Under the pieces are notes generated by a model. It was not told the origin of the DNA. It did no database searches and worked only from the letters and a program-made list of their open reading frames with translations. Positions 33,130 through 48,467 of a stretch of DNA of 52,391 nt are shown here, in pieces. Position 1 is the stretch's first letter, and the number at the start of each line of letters is the position of its first letter. The position numbers were made by a program, and so were the translations under genes. The DNA is from Salipiger pentaromativorans (GTDB lineage Bacteria > Pseudomonadota > Alphaproteobacteria > Rhodobacterales > Rhodobacteraceae). The stretch covers positions 1-52,391 of the forward strand of contig NZ_JAMDHK010000013.1 in assembly GCF_024721115.1 (NCBI RefSeq). Reading direction: 5' to 3'.

Positions 33130-35805
33130 TCAGCCCGCCAGAACCGCTTCCGCTGCCTTGATCGCCGCATCCGCCGCGGCGGCATCCTTGGCCCCGCCCT
33201 GCGCCAGATCGGGGCGGCCGCCGCCGCCCTTGCCGCCAAGCGCCTCGACCGCCGCCTTGACCAGATCCACCGCCGACACCGTCGCCGTAAGATCCCCGGT
33301 CACGCCCGCGGCCACCGCCACCTTGCCGCCGGTGTCGGCGATCAGCAGCACCGCGCCCGAGCCCAGCCGCGCCTTGTGCTCGTCGATGAGCGGCGGCAGG
33401 TCTTTGCCCTGCACGCCGGACAGCACCTGCGCCACGAAGGGCACACCGCCCACCTCGCGCGCCTCGGCACCGCCGCCCTGCCCCGCGCCGCCGGCCATGG
33501 CCAGATCGCGGCGCAGCTGCGCCACCTCGTTGTCGAGCTTGCGCCGCTCGTCCAGCAGCGCGGCCACGCGGGCCACCGCCTCGGCGCCGTGCACCTTCAG
33601 CAGCGCCTCGATCTCGCTCAGCGCCTTGTCGCGGCCGCGCAGCTCGGCCATGGCGGCCTCGCCAGTCAGCGCCTCAATGCGGCGCACCCCCGCCGAGGAG
33701 GCGCTTTCCGAGGTCAGCGCGAATGTGCCGATGTCGCCGGTCTGCGCCACATGTGTGCCGCCGCAAAGCTCCAGCGAATAGGTCTGGCCATCCGCGCCCT
33801 TGCCGGAGCCCGGCAGCGTGCCCATCGAAACGACGCGCACCTCGTCGCCGTATTTCTCGCCAAAGAGCGCCTGCGCACCGATGGCGCGGGCGTCGCCCGG
33901 GGTCATGATCCGTGTCGAGACCGGGCTGTTCTGCCGGATGAAGGCGTTCACCTCGGATTCGACCTGCGCGATCTCCTCCGCCGTCAGCGCCTTGGCATGC
34001 GAGAAGTCGAACCGCAGCCGGTCGGGCGCATTCAGCGAGCCGCGCTGCGCGACATGATCGCCAAGCGCGCGGCGCAGCGCCTCGTGCAGCAGGTGGGTGG
34101 CGGAGTGGTTGGCGCGGATCGCCGAACGGCGCTTGTGATCCACCTCCATCGCCACCGCGTCGCCCCTGGCGAAACGGCCCTGCGTCACGGTGACCTGATG
34201 CGCAAAGACCTTGCCGTCGCCCATCTTCTGGGTGCCGGTGACCTCCGCCAGATCGTGTTCGTCCTCAAGCCGGCGCAGCCAGCCGGTGTCGCCGACCTGA
34301 CCGCCGCTCTCGCCGTAGAAGGGCGTCTGGTTCAGCACGATCCAGCCGCTTTCGCCCGCCTCGAGCGCCTCGACCTCTTTGCCGTCCCTGAGCAGCACCA
34401 GCATCTGGCCCTCGGCGGTCTCGGTGTCGTAGCCGAGGAAATCCGTGGCGCCATGGGTTTCGGCGATGTCGAACCAGATCGCCAGATCGCCGGCCTCGCC
34501 CGTGCCCGCCCAGGCGGCGCGCGCCTTGGCCTTCTGCTCGGCCATGGAGGCGTCGAACCCCTCGGTGTCGACCTCGCGGCCACGCTCGCGCAGCGCGTCC
34601 TGCGTCAGATCGAGCGGGAACCCATAGGTGTCATAAAGCTTGAACGCCGCCGCGCCGGGCAGTTTCGTGCCTTCGGGAAGATCCGAAAGCTCGTCGTCCA
34701 GCAGCTTCAGCCCGCGGTCGAGCGTCTGCTTGAAGCGGGTTTCCTCCAGCTTCAACGTCTCCTCGATCAGCGGCTGCGCACGCACCAGCTCAGGGTAAGC
34801 CGCGCCCATCTGGCGCACCAGCGACGGCACCAGCCGGTGCATGACCGGATCCTTGGCGCCCAGCATATGCGCGTGCCGCATGGCCCGGCGCATGATCCGC
34901 CGCAGCACATAGCCGCGCCCGTCGTTCGACGGCATCACCCCGTCGGCGATCAGGAAGGAGGTCGAGCGCAGATGGTCGGCGATCACCCGGTGATGGGTCT
35001 TGCCCGGCCCGTCCGGGTCGGTGCTGGTGGCATCGGCGGAGGCCTCGATCAGCGCGCGGATGAGATCGGTGGCATAGTTGTCATTGGTGCCCTGAAGCAG
35101 CGCCGCGACCCGCTCGATCCCCATGCCGGTGTCGATGCTCTGCGCCGCCAGCTCGCGGCGGGTGCCGTCCTCGAACTGCTCGTATTGCATGAAAACGAGG
35201 TTCCAGATCTCGACAAAGCGGTCGCCGTCCTCTTCCGGCGAGCCCGGAGGGCCGCCCCAGTATTTCTCGCCGTGATCGAAGAAGATCTCGGTGCAGGGGC
35301 CGCAGGGGCCGGTCGGGCCCATCATCCAGAAATTGTCGTTGGTGGCGATGCGGATGATCCGGTCTTCCGGCACGCCGGTCTTCTTCCAGATCTCGGCGGC
35401 CTCGTCATCGGTGTGATAGACGGTGACCAGCAGCCGCTTGGCGTCGATGCCCAGCTCCTTCGTCACCAACTCCCAGGCAAAGGGGATGGCGTCCGACTTG
35501 AAGTAATCGCCGAAGGAAAAATTTCCCAGCATCTCGAAAAACGTATGGTGCCGCGCGGTATAGCCGACATTGTCGAGATCGTTGTGCTTGCCGCCCGCCC
35601 GCACGCATTTCTGCGCGGTGGTGGCGCGCTTGTAATCCCGGTGCTCGACCCCGGTGAACAGGTTCTTGAACTGCACCATGCCGGAATTCGCGAACATGAG
35701 CGTCGGGTCGTTGCGCGGCACGAGCGGGCTCGAAGGCACCACCTGGTGGCCCTGTTTCTCGAAATAGCCCAGAAAGGTTGAGCGGATGTCGTTCAGGCTC
35801 TGCAT
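33130..35805 (-). CDS. alaS: alanyl-tRNA synthetase
   Basis: The 891-residue enzyme charges tRNA-Ala with alanine. The class II core begins [20 protein letters not shown] and has [19 protein letters not shown]. The editing domain that clears Ser- and Gly-tRNA has the zinc motifs [11 protein letters not shown] and [12 protein letters not shown]. The C-terminal DHHA1 domain ends [15 protein letters not shown]. The length is normal. recA lies upstream on the same strand with its own terminator between them. Confidence 0.98.
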   Translation of the reverse strand: MQSLNDIRSTFLGYFEKQGHQVVPSSPLVPRNDPTLMFANSGMVQFKNLFTGVEHRDYKRATTAQKCVRAGGKHNDLDNVGYTARHHTFFEMLGNFSFGDYFKSDAIPFAWELVTKELGIDAKRLLVTVYHTDDEAAEIWKKTGVPEDRIIRIATNDNFWMMGPTGPCGPCTEIFFDHGEKYWGGPPGSPEEDGDRFVEIWNLVFMQYEQFEDGTRRELAAQSIDTGMGIERVAALLQGTNDNYATDLIRALIEASADATSTDPDGPGKTHHRVIADHLRSTSFLIADGVMPSNDGRGYVLRRIMRRAMRHAHMLGAKDPVMHRLVPSLVRQMGAAYPELVRAQPLIEETLKLEETRFKQTLDRGLKLLDDELSDLPEGTKLPGAAAFKLYDTYGFPLDLTQDALRERGREVDTEGFDASMAEQKAKARAAWAGTGEAGDLAIWFDIAETHGATDFLGYDTETAEGQMLVLLRDGKEVEALEAGESGWIVLNQTPFYGESGGQVGDTGWLRRLEDEHDLAEVTGTQKMGDGKVFAHQVTVTQGRFARGDAVAMEVDHKRRSAIRANHSATHLLHEALRRALGDHVAQRGSLNAPDRLRFDFSHAKALTAEEIAQVESEVNAFIRQNSPVSTRIMTPGDARAIGAQALFGEKYGDEVRVVSMGTLPGSGKGADGQTYSLELCGGTHVAQTGDIGTFALTSESASSAGVRRIEALTGEAAMAELRGRDKALSEIEALLKVHGAEAVARVAALLDERRKLDNEVAQLRRDLAMAGGAGQGGGAEAREVGGVPFVAQVLSGVQGKDLPPLIDEHKARLGSGAVLLIADTGGKVAVAAGVTGDLTATVSAVDLVKAAVEALGGKGGGGRPDLAQGGAKDAAAADAAIKAAEAVLAG

Positions 35806-35909
35806 GATCGTCCTTGAAAAGCTGGCGTCTCAGCGGTCCGCGCAGGTGTATCGCCCCGCCCCGCCCCTGTCCATAAGCCGCAACAGAAAAGCCCGTCCCC
35901 CGCCCCTGT

Positions 35910-35932
35910 CTTCTTCTCTTGAAAAAATACGC
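35910..35932 (-). repeat. dispersed intergenic motif copy (alaS-recA gap)
   Basis: CTTCTTCTCTTGAAAAAATA followed by CGC is the inverted form of the motif seen at 25199, 25253, 31301 and 43872. It lies in the 243-base gap between the alaS start and the recA terminator. Confidence 0.6.
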
Positions 35933-35999
35933 ACCTGGCAGCGGTGCCGCCCGCACAAGCGTCCGAGGGTCCACAGGGCCTCCCCGCCCTGAAACGCAA

Positions 36000-36026
36000 A
36001 CGGGGCGCTCCCTCGGAACGCCCCGT
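36000..36026 (-). terminator. recA terminator
   Basis: ACGGGGCG (36000-36007) pairs with CGCCCCGT (36019-36026). Read on the minus strand the stem is followed by TTGCGTTT, so it ends the recA transcript 22 bases after its stop. Confidence 0.75.
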
Positions 36027-36048
36027 CAAACCCTCTGCCGGCAGAGCC

Positions 36049-37137
36049 TCAGCTCTCCATCACGTCGCCATCGTCGTCGCGGCCCTCGCGGTCGTCGTCG
36101 GACATGTGGAAATCGAGCCCGTGGGCGGCGCGGATCTTGTCCTCGATCTCCAGCGCGACGCGGGTGTTCTCTTTCAGGAAGTTTTTGGCGTTCTCGCGGC
36201 CCTGACCGATGCGCTCGTCGCCATAGGAATACCAGGAGCCGGACTTATCCACGACACCGGCCTTCACCCCCAGGTCCAACATCTCGCCGGTCTTGGAGAT
36301 GCCCTCGCCATACATGATGTCGAATTCCACCTGCTTGAAGGGCGGCGCCACCTTGTTCTTGACCACTTTCACGCGGGTCTGGTTGCCCACCACCTCGTCG
36401 CGGTCCTTGATCGAACCGATGCGGCGGATATCCAGACGCACGGAGCTGTAGAATTTCAGCGCATTGCCGCCGGTGGTGGTTTCGGGCGAGCCGAACATCA
36501 CGCCGATCTTCATGCGGATCTGGTTGATGAAGATCACCATGCAGTTGCTGCGGCTGATCGAACCAGTCAGCTTGCGCATCGCCTGGCTCATCAGCCGGGC
36601 ATGCACGCCGACGCTGGAATCGCCCATGTCGCCTTCCAGCTCGGATTTCGGCGTCAGCGCCGCCACCGAGTCGACCACCACAAGGCTCACCGCGCCCGAG
36701 CGCACCAGCGTGTCGGTGATCTCCAGCGCCTGCTCGCCGGTGTCGGGCTGCGAAATCAGCAGCTCGTCGAGATCGACGCCCAGCTTCTTGGCATATTGCG
36801 GGTCGAGCGCGTGTTCGGCATCGACAAAGGCGCAGACACCGCCCTTTTTCTGTTCCTCGGCCACCACATGCAGCGTCAGCGTGGTCTTGCCCGAGCTTTC
36901 CGGCCCGTAGATCTCGATGATCCGGCCCTTGGGCAGGCCGCCGATCCCCAGCGCGATGTCGAGCCCCAGAGAGCCGGTCGAGGTCGCCTCGATGTCCCTC
37001 ATGGCGTTGTCACCGCCAAGTTTCATGATCGAGCCCTTGCCGAATTGCCGCTCGATCTGGGCCAGCGCAGAATCGAGCGCCTTTTGCCGGTCTGCGTTTT
37101 TCTTGCTGTCCATTGTCAGAAGATCTGCCGTTGCCAT
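36049..37137 (-). CDS. recA: recombinase RecA
   Basis: The 362-residue protein forms filaments on single-stranded DNA, drives strand exchange and triggers LexA cleavage. The Walker A motif GPESSGKTT is near residue 78, and [10 protein letters not shown] is Walker [13 protein letters not shown] is the L2-region segment. The acidic C-terminus [16 protein letters not shown] is usual. A second ATG at codon 9 is a possible start. An SOS box at 37189 lies 52 bases upstream. Confidence 0.99.
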   Translation of the reverse strand: MATADLLTMDSKKNADRQKALDSALAQIERQFGKGSIMKLGGDNAMRDIEATSTGSLGLDIALGIGGLPKGRIIEIYGPESSGKTTLTLHVVAEEQKKGGVCAFVDAEHALDPQYAKKLGVDLDELLISQPDTGEQALEITDTLVRSGAVSLVVVDSVAALTPKSELEGDMGDSSVGVHARLMSQAMRKLTGSISRSNCMVIFINQIRMKIGVMFGSPETTTGGNALKFYSSVRLDIRRIGSIKDRDEVVGNQTRVKVVKNKVAPPFKQVEFDIMYGEGISKTGEMLDLGVKAGVVDKSGSWYSYGDERIGQGRENAKNFLKENTRVALEIEDKIRAAHGLDFHMSDDDREGRDDDGDVMES

Positions 37138-37188
37138 GCGTTTCGATCCTTATTTCACACCCCATCCGGGGCGGCAATCGCTGCTTTC

Positions 37189-37203
37189 GTTCGCCTCTTG
37201 TTC
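37189..37203 (-). promoter_or_regulatory. LexA (SOS) box of recA
   Basis: GTTCGCCTCTTGTTC is a perfect GTTC-N7-GTTC direct repeat, the LexA operator known from Rhodobacter and other alphaproteobacteria. It is centred about 59 bases before the recA start codon, so LexA repression of recA is strongly expected. Confidence 0.88.
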
Positions 37204-37318
37204 TCACACCTTATGAGATCAAAAGGAGAACATTTCAAGTTGAAATTTCATGGACCACTGTTCCGGCTCAGGGTTAAAGAGTGGTTTACAGGTGCAGGAA
37301 AACACGGGGGTCGGGCGC

Positions 37319-37912
37319 ATGCTGGTATTCTGGAAGGCGCGGCTGGTGCTGCTGGCGGTGCCCAAGACGGGCAGCTCGGCCTATGAGACGGCGCTGGCGC
37401 CCCATGCCTCGATGACGGTGCTCGACCCGCCCGAGCTGAAACACGCGCCGGTCTATCGCTACAACCGCTTCTTCCGCCCGATGTTCGAGAAGATGGGCGT
37501 CGAGCATATGGAGCTGATGGCGGTGATCCGCGAGCCCGTGTCCTGGCTGGGATCGTGGTACAGATACCGCCAGCGGCCGTTTCTCGATGGCCGACCGACC
37601 TCGACCAAGGGGCTCAGCTTCGACGATTTTGTCGATGCCTATGCCCGCGGCGACCGCCCGCCCTATGCCAATGTGGGCAGCCAGGCGAAATTCGTCGAGC
37701 CGCGCCCCAACGGCACCAATGTCACGCAGCTCTTCCGCTACGAGAATCAGGCCGGGATCCTCGACTTTCTCGAGGACCGGCTGGGCGTGACGCTGGATCT
37801 CCCGCGCGAGAACGTCTCGCCGCGCGCCGATCTCGCCCTCTCGCCCGGGACCGAGGCGAAGCTGCGCCGCAAATGCGCCGCCGATTTCGAGATCTGGGAG
37901 CGCGCGCAGTGA
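37319..37912 (+). CDS. sulfotransferase-like protein
   Basis: From the ATG at 37319 this is 197 residues. AVPKTGSSAYETAL near residue 15 resembles the 5'-phosphosulfate loop, and VIREPVSWLGSWYRYR near 72 the 3'-phosphate-binding segment of PAPS-dependent sulfotransferases. Homologues in Rhodobacterales are often mislabelled gamma-glutamyl kinase. The acceptor substrate is unknown. A longer start at 37250 is possible but would add a non-conserved tail. It converges on cckA, with 9 bases between stops. Confidence 0.75.
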   Translation: MLVFWKARLVLLAVPKTGSSAYETALAPHASMTVLDPPELKHAPVYRYNRFFRPMFEKMGVEHMELMAVIREPVSWLGSWYRYRQRPFLDGRPTSTKGLSFDDFVDAYARGDRPPYANVGSQAKFVEPRPNGTNVTQLFRYENQAGILDFLEDRLGVTLDLPRENVSPRADLALSPGTEAKLRRKCAADFEIWERAQ

Positions 37913-37921
37913 CCGGCCCGC

Positions 37922-40222
37922 TCAATGCAACTGGCGGTGCACCGTCTCGGTCAACTGGTTGAGCGAGAAGGGTTTCGGCAGGAAGACCGAATTCGGCACC
38001 TCCTCCTGCCCCTCGGCGAAGACGTCCTCGGCATAGCCCGAGACAAAGACCACCCGCGTATCGGACCGGGTCTTGAGCGCCTCGCGCACCCAGGTCGGCC
38101 CGTCCATCCCCGGCATCACCACATCGGTGACGAAGATGTCCACCTTGACCGTCTCGTCGCTGAGCACCTCCAGCGCGTCCTCGGCATTGCCCGCCTCGAT
38201 CACCGTATAGCCGCGCAGCCGCAGCGCGCGGGCAGCGAAGGCGCGCACCGGTGCCTCGTCCTCGACCAGCAGCACCACGCCGGTGCCGGTCTGCGGCAGC
38301 TTGCGCGCCTCCTCGCCCGGGGGCGCCGGCGCGGCGGCGACCGGCGCCTCGTAGGCCGGGAAGAGCAGGGTGAAACAGGTGCCCTGCCCCACCGCGCTAT
38401 CGACGAAGATGAAGCCGCCGGTCTGCTTGACGATGCCATAGACCGTGGACAGCCCCAGCCCGGTGCCCTCGCCGGTGCGCTTGGTGGTATAGAACGGCTC
38501 GAACACCTTTTGCAGCTTGTCCTGCGGAATCCCGCTGCCCCGGTCGATCACCTTGACCGCCGCATATTCCCCCGGCTCGACCAGCGCACGGTCGCGCTTG
38601 AGCGGGTCCAGCAGCGTGCGGCGCTCGGTCTCGATGGTGATCTCGCCGCCCTCGGGCATGGCGTCGCGGGCGTTCACCACAAGGTTCATCATCACCTGTT
38701 CGAGCTGCCGCCGGTCGCCGCGGATCGCCGGCAGAACCGGGTCGTGGCTGAGCGAAAGCTGCACCTTCTCGCCCACCAGCCGGTTCAGCAGATGGGTCAG
38801 GTCGGAGAGCGTGTCGCGCAGGTCGAGCACCTCGGGGCGCAGCGTCTGCTTGCGCGAAAACGCCAGAAGCTGGCCCACCAGCGCCGCCGCGCGGTTGGCG
38901 TTCTGGTTGATCTGCACCAGATCGCCGTAATCCGGATCGCCCTGGTCGTGGCGCAGCAGCAAGAGGTCGCAATGGCCCGAGATCGCGGTGAGCAGATTGT
39001 TGAAATCATGCGCCACGCCGCCCGCAAGCTGGCCGATCGCCTGCATCTTCTGGCTTTGCACGAACTGTGCCTCGAGCGTCTTGAGCTCGGTGGCGTCGTT
39101 CAGCACGGCCACCAGCTCCGCCTGCCCCGCCGTCCGCGCGCGGCTCAGCGTCACCTGCACAAAGACCTCGCGGTCGGGCCGGGTGAGCCGCAGGAATTCC
39201 GACCGGTGCAGCCCGCGCCCCACCGCCGCCTCGCTCAGCCAGCCGGTGATCGACCGGCCAAGCCCCTCCATATATTCGGTGATGTTGCGCCCGTCGGCGC
39301 GGTCCACGTCGAGCAGCTTGCAGGCGCCGGCATTGGCGCGCAGGATGCTGCCGTCGGGGCTGAGCCGCAGCAGCGGCACCGGCAGATCGTCGAACCCGGT
39401 GGGCGCGGCGCCTTCGGCCTCCGCCGCCTCGACCGGATGCAGCACCAGCTCCTGACGGCCCACGCCGGCATCGGCGCAGCGCAGGGTGAAGCTGCGCGGC
39501 CCGTCCGGCGTGACGAAACGGTGCACGGCGCCGGGGCGCAGCGGCCCATCCTCCAGCACATCCTCCAACCGCTTGATCCGCCGTCCCAGCAGCATCCGCG
39601 CTGGACCGTTCATGTAGAGCACCGCGCCGCTGCGCCCCAGGGTCAGCACCGGCGCCTCCGCCTCGGCGGGCTCGCCATCGCCCCGCACGACGCCCGGCTC
39701 GATCCGCCACAGGCCGCGCCCGCCCTCGAGACAGCGCAGCGACAGCCGGAGCCGCCCCGAGGGCGTCGCCACGTCCTCGCGCGCGAAACCGCTGTCCTGC
39801 GCCTGGGTCATCAGGCGGTGCAGCACCCCCTCGGCGCCGGCGACGACCGGGGCCAGCAGCGCACCCAGCACCTGCCCCGGCGCCTCGCCGAAGCGCTGGC
39901 AGGCGGCGTCATTGGCAAAGATCACCCGCTGCGCGGGCCCGGTGGCCAGCACCGGCACGCTCTCGTCCTCGGCAAAGCGGGTCACAACAGAGAACTCGCG
40001 CCGCGCACGGCGGCGGCGCAGCAGACCGGCCAGCGCGGTCAGCAGCGCCATGGTGGCAAAGGTCGCCCCGGCGGCCAGAAGCCCGAGCTGCGCCGCCGCG
40101 CCGCCGGCGAAGGCGGCCAGCCCGGCACTGCCAAAAGCCAGTCCCAGCAACAGCGCGGCGCTGCGCATCGCCCCGGGCGCCCGCCGGGAGCGCCGGTGCC
40201 CGGTCGCCGAAATCTCCGCCAC
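37922..40222 (-). CDS. cckA: cell-cycle hybrid histidine kinase CckA
   Basis: The 766-residue protein begins with GTG after an AAAGGGGG site. Two membrane helices (about 20-40 and 46-67) are followed by PAS-like folds at about 85-180 and 190-375. A HisKA domain carries the phospho-acceptor His405 in AGGVAHDFNNLLT. The ATPase follows at about 500-622, with NLVVNARDAMPEGG and GTGLGLSTVYG. The C-terminal receiver has Asp700 in FVTDVVMPGMDG. CckA phosphorylates CtrA through ChpT; in Rhodobacterales this pathway controls motility and gene-transfer agents. A CtrA-like box lies upstream. Confidence 0.95.
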   Translation of the reverse strand: MAEISATGHRRSRRAPGAMRSAALLLGLAFGSAGLAAFAGGAAAQLGLLAAGATFATMALLTALAGLLRRRRARREFSVVTRFAEDESVPVLATGPAQRVIFANDAACQRFGEAPGQVLGALLAPVVAGAEGVLHRLMTQAQDSGFAREDVATPSGRLRLSLRCLEGGRGLWRIEPGVVRGDGEPAEAEAPVLTLGRSGAVLYMNGPARMLLGRRIKRLEDVLEDGPLRPGAVHRFVTPDGPRSFTLRCADAGVGRQELVLHPVEAAEAEGAAPTGFDDLPVPLLRLSPDGSILRANAGACKLLDVDRADGRNITEYMEGLGRSITGWLSEAAVGRGLHRSEFLRLTRPDREVFVQVTLSRARTAGQAELVAVLNDATELKTLEAQFVQSQKMQAIGQLAGGVAHDFNNLLTAISGHCDLLLLRHDQGDPDYGDLVQINQNANRAAALVGQLLAFSRKQTLRPEVLDLRDTLSDLTHLLNRLVGEKVQLSLSHDPVLPAIRGDRRQLEQVMMNLVVNARDAMPEGGEITIETERRTLLDPLKRDRALVEPGEYAAVKVIDRGSGIPQDKLQKVFEPFYTTKRTGEGTGLGLSTVYGIVKQTGGFIFVDSAVGQGTCFTLLFPAYEAPVAAAPAPPGEEARKLPQTGTGVVLLVEDEAPVRAFAARALRLRGYTVIEAGNAEDALEVLSDETVKVDIFVTDVVMPGMDGPTWVREALKTRSDTRVVFVSGYAEDVFAEGQEEVPNSVFLPKPFSLNQLTETVHRQLH

Positions 40223-40273
40223 TTGGCCCCCTTTCGCCGGTCACGTCTCTCCCGAGATGTGCCACGACAGGGC

Positions 40274-40319
40274 TTAACCAAAAGTAAACCAAGCAGCAGA
40301 TACACCCCTGAGTTGTATC
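40274..40319 (-). promoter_or_regulatory. CtrA-box-like site and GATACA inverted repeat upstream of cckA
   Basis: TTAACCAAAAGTAAA (40274-40288) is TTAA-N7-TAAA, one base from the CtrA consensus TTAA-N7-TTAA. Ten bases on, GATACA-N9-TGTATC (40299-40319) is a perfect inverted repeat. Both lie within 100 bases of the cckA start, between it and the rsmB-like stop. Confidence 0.45.
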
Positions 40320-40330
40320 AAGAACTATGC

Positions 40331-41484
40331 TCAGCCGGGGCTTGCAAGGCAAGCGACAAAAAACCCGTCGCCGCCGTCGCGCGGCAGAAACTGGCGGCTG
40401 CCGGTGCAGCGCCAGCCGGGATGCGCGGCGAGAAAGGCCGCGCTCTGCGCGCCGTTTTCGCAGTCGAGCACCGAACAGGTGGCATAGGCCAGCGTCCCGC
40501 CCGGCGCCACCAGCCCGGCGGCGGTCTCCAGAATGCCGGCCTGCACGGTGCAGAGCTCGGCCAGCCCCTCGGGGGTCAGCCGCCACTTGCCTTCCGGCGC
40601 CCGGCGCCACGAGCCGCTGCCGGAACAGGGCACATCGCACAGCACCAGATCGTAGCGGCCCGCGGGCCGGTCGCGGCGCAGGATCTCGGCCCCGGCGCGG
40701 GCGGCGCGGGCGGGCAGATCGGCCATGCGGCCGGGATTGGCGTCATGCGCCTCGACCGGGCCGCCCGTCCGCGCCGCCATCGCCAGCGCCTTGCCACCGC
40801 CGCCGGCGCAGTAATCCAGCACCCGCAGCCCGGGCGTCAGCGGCAGCGCCGCCACCACCGCCTGGCTGGCGGCGTCCTGCAACTCGACCAGCCCGGCGGC
40901 AAAGGCCCGGGACCGGGCGATCTTGCGCGCCCCGCCGGTGACCTCCAGCGCCGTCGCAGCCAGCGGATGCGGGCGCGTCTCGATGCCGTCTTCCGCCAGC
41001 GCCGCCATGGCCTCTTCGGATGTCGCACGCAGGCTGTTGACCCGCAGGAAGACCGGCGCCCGGTGGCGCAGCGCCTCGGCGGTCGCCGCAGCGTCCTCGC
41101 CCAGCGAGTCGCGAAAGCGCGGCCAGAGCCAATCGGGCAGATCTCCCGCCTCGGCGCCCTCGGAGGGCGCATGACCAGCGGCACGTTCGGCGGCGCTCAG
41201 CGGAGCGGGCGCGTGGCCCTCACCGGTGAACAGCGTGTCGGGATCGGTGCCCTCCTGACGCAGCAGGCCCAGCAGGCGCGCCCGCCCGGTCTCGCCGCCG
41301 CCGGTCGCGGCGGTAGAGCGCCAGCGGCGCAGCACGTCGAAGACGTGATCGCGCACCGCCGCGCGGTCCTTGGACCCCGCGAAGCGCGAGGCGCGCGCCC
41401 AGCCAAGCAGCGCCTGCTCGGCCGGCGTGCCCTCGGCGATCCGGTCGAGAATCCCGGCGGCGGCGGCGATGCGCGCGGCGGGGG

Positions 41485-41488
<4 letters not shown>
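40331..41488 (-). CDS. RsmB/NOP-family RNA cytosine methyltransferase
   Basis: The 385-residue enzyme probably methylates C5 of a cytosine in rRNA with SAM. An NusB-like N-terminal part (about 1-70) precedes the Rossmann domain. VLDYCAGGGGKALAMA is the SAM loop, and CDVPCSGSGSWRR plus ATCSVLDCENG contain the two catalytic cysteines. It overlaps the MBL hydrolase stop by 4 bases and forms the last gene of the guaB transcript. Other members of the family modify tRNA, so the exact site is uncertain. Confidence 0.9.
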
Positions 41489-46222
<4,734 letters not shown>

Positions 46223-46310
46223 CGCTGCCGGGCCCTGTGGCGTCGCTTCGATGCTGTCGCGACGCGCGCCGTGGCGTATCCTGGTGGCGAGGAACCGCAC
46301 AGGACCGATC

Positions 46311-48347
46311 ATGACCAAAGACCCGCTCGTCGTCTTCACCCCCTCGGGCAAGCGCGGCCGCGTGACCGCGGGCACCCCGGTGCTGACCGCCGCCCGGCAA
46401 CTGGGGGTCGATCTCGACTCGGTCTGCGGCGGGCGCGGGATCTGCTCGAAATGCCAGATCGCCCCGGCCTTCGGCGAGTTCCCGAAACACGGCATCCGCT
46501 CGGCGGACAGCGCGCTTTCGGAGTGGAACGCGGTCGAGGCGCGCTATGCCGAGACGCGCGGGCTGGCGCCCGGGCGGCGGCTGAGCTGTCAGGCCCGGAT
46601 TCTCGGCGATGTGGTGATCGACGTGCCGCCGGAAAGCCAGGTCCACCGGCAGGTGGTGCGCAAGGCCGCCGCGGCACGGGTCATCGAAATGGACCCGGCA
46701 ACGCGGCTCTATTACGTCGAGGTGGAGGCACCCGACATGCACGAGCCGAGCGGCGATCTGGAGCGCCTCACCCGGGCGCTTGCGGCACAATGGGGCATCG
46801 AACCGCTTTCGGTGGCGCCCGCAATTCTGTCCCGATTGCAACGTATTCTGCGGGATGGCCTGTGGAAAATTACCGTCGCATTGCACAAAACCGATCATTC
46901 CGCCGTTCCGCGCCTGATCGCCGCCTGGCCCGGGCTGCACGAGCGCGGCCTTTACGGTCTGGCGATAGATCTGGGCTCGACCACCATCGCCGCGCATCTC
47001 ACCGACCTCGACAGCGGCGCGGTGGCCGCCTCGTCCGGCATGATGAACCCGCAGATCCGTTTTGGCGAGGATCTGATGAGCCGGGTCTCTTACGCGATGA
47101 TGACCCCGGGCGGCGCGGAGGAGATGACGCAGGCCGTTCGCGAGGCGATCTCGGCGCTGGCGGGCGAGGTCGCCACCGAGGCGGGCATCGACCCGACGCT
47201 GATCCTCGAGGTCGTCTTCGTCTGCAACCCGGTGATGCACCACCTGCTGCTGGGCATCGACCCGGTGGAGCTGGGACAGGCGCCCTTTGCGCTTGCCACC
47301 TCCTCGGCGCTCAATCTCACCGCCGCCGATCTGGGGCTGGTCGCCCTGCCCGCCGCGGCGCAGGTCTATATCCTGCCCTGCATCGCCGGCCATGTGGGCG
47401 CCGATGCCGCCGCCGTGGCGCTGTCGGAGCAGCCCGGGAAATCCGAGGATCTGGTGCTCATCGTCGATGTCGGCACCAATGCCGAGATCCTGCTGGGCGA
47501 CAGGACGCGGGTGCTGGCCTGCTCCTCGCCCACCGGCCCCGCCTTCGAGGGCGCGCAGATCAGCGCCGGCCAGCGCGCCGCTCCCGGCGCCATCGAGGCG
47601 GTGCGCATCGACCCGGTGACCAAGGAGCCCCGCTTTCGCATCATCGGCAGCAAGTTCTGGTCGGACGAGCCGGGCTTTGCCAAGGCCGCGGCGCGCAACG
47701 GCATCACCGGGATCTGCGGCTCGGGCATCATCGAGGCGGTGGCCGAGATGCGCATGGCGGGCCTGCTGGATAGCTCGGGGCTGATCGGCTCGGCGGAGCA
47801 GACCGGCAGCCTGCGCTCTCTGCCCGATGGCCGCACCCATGCCTATCTGCTGCATGACGGGCGCCCCGAGGGCGGCCCGCTGATCACCGTGACCCAGGGC
47901 GACATCCGGGCGATTCAGCTTGCCAAATCGGCGCTTTACGCCGGCGCGCGGCTGCTGATGGACGAACGCGGGGTGGACAGGGTCGACCGCGTGGTGCTGG
48001 CGGGCGCCTTCGGCGCGCATATCTCGCCGCTGCATGCCATGGTGCTGGGGATGATCCCCGATGTGCCGCTCGACAAGGTGACCTCTGCCGGGAACGCCGC
48101 CGGCACCGGCGCGCGGATCGCGCTCTGCAACCTCGCGGCGCGGCGCCAGATCGAGGCCGAGGTGCGCGCCATCACCAAGGTGGAAACCGCCATCGAGCCG
48201 CGCTTTCAGGAGCATTTCGTCGCCGCCAACGCCCTTCCCCACGCCAGCGATCCCTTCCCCGAGCTCGCCCGCGAGGTCACCCTGCCCTCGGTGCGCTTCA
48301 ACGCCGGCGGCGACAACGGCGGCCGTCGCCGCCGCCGACGCGGCTGA
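46311..48347 (+). CDS. ASKHA-domain ferredoxin, corrinoid-activation (RACo) type
   Basis: The 678-residue protein has an N-terminal plant-type 2Fe-2S domain with Cys39, Cys45, Cys48 (VCGGRGICSKC) and Cys93. The C-terminal DUF4445/ASKHA ATPase starts at about residue 215 with YGLAIDLGSTTIAAHL and has LIVDVGTNAEILLG and GICGSGIIEAVAE. This is the layout of RACo-type proteins, which use ATP to re-reduce oxidised corrinoid methyltransferases. No corrinoid protein or methyltransferase gene is in the window. The C-terminus is an Arg run (GGRRRRRRG). Confidence 0.9.
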   Translation: MTKDPLVVFTPSGKRGRVTAGTPVLTAARQLGVDLDSVCGGRGICSKCQIAPAFGEFPKHGIRSADSALSEWNAVEARYAETRGLAPGRRLSCQARILGDVVIDVPPESQVHRQVVRKAAAARVIEMDPATRLYYVEVEAPDMHEPSGDLERLTRALAAQWGIEPLSVAPAILSRLQRILRDGLWKITVALHKTDHSAVPRLIAAWPGLHERGLYGLAIDLGSTTIAAHLTDLDSGAVAASSGMMNPQIRFGEDLMSRVSYAMMTPGGAEEMTQAVREAISALAGEVATEAGIDPTLILEVVFVCNPVMHHLLLGIDPVELGQAPFALATSSALNLTAADLGLVALPAAAQVYILPCIAGHVGADAAAVALSEQPGKSEDLVLIVDVGTNAEILLGDRTRVLACSSPTGPAFEGAQISAGQRAAPGAIEAVRIDPVTKEPRFRIIGSKFWSDEPGFAKAAARNGITGICGSGIIEAVAEMRMAGLLDSSGLIGSAEQTGSLRSLPDGRTHAYLLHDGRPEGGPLITVTQGDIRAIQLAKSALYAGARLLMDERGVDRVDRVVLAGAFGAHISPLHAMVLGMIPDVPLDKVTSAGNAAGTGARIALCNLAARRQIEAEVRAITKVETAIEPRFQEHFVAANALPHASDPFPELAREVTLPSVRFNAGGDNGGRRRRRRG

Positions 48348-48467
48348 GCGCCCGGAAACCGGGCAGGACGAGACATGGCGACCACAGCGGCGGCCTCTAC
48401 ACAATTTCGTCGGTTGCGCCCGGCCTCCCGCCGTGGTTCCTGCGCATCGGAAAACCGGAGACCGCCG

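Noticed and set aside
33376-35781. 801-codon plus-strand frame opposite alaS
   Set aside because: The minus strand encodes a full alanyl-tRNA synthetase; the opposite frame is low in hydrophobic order and has no motif.
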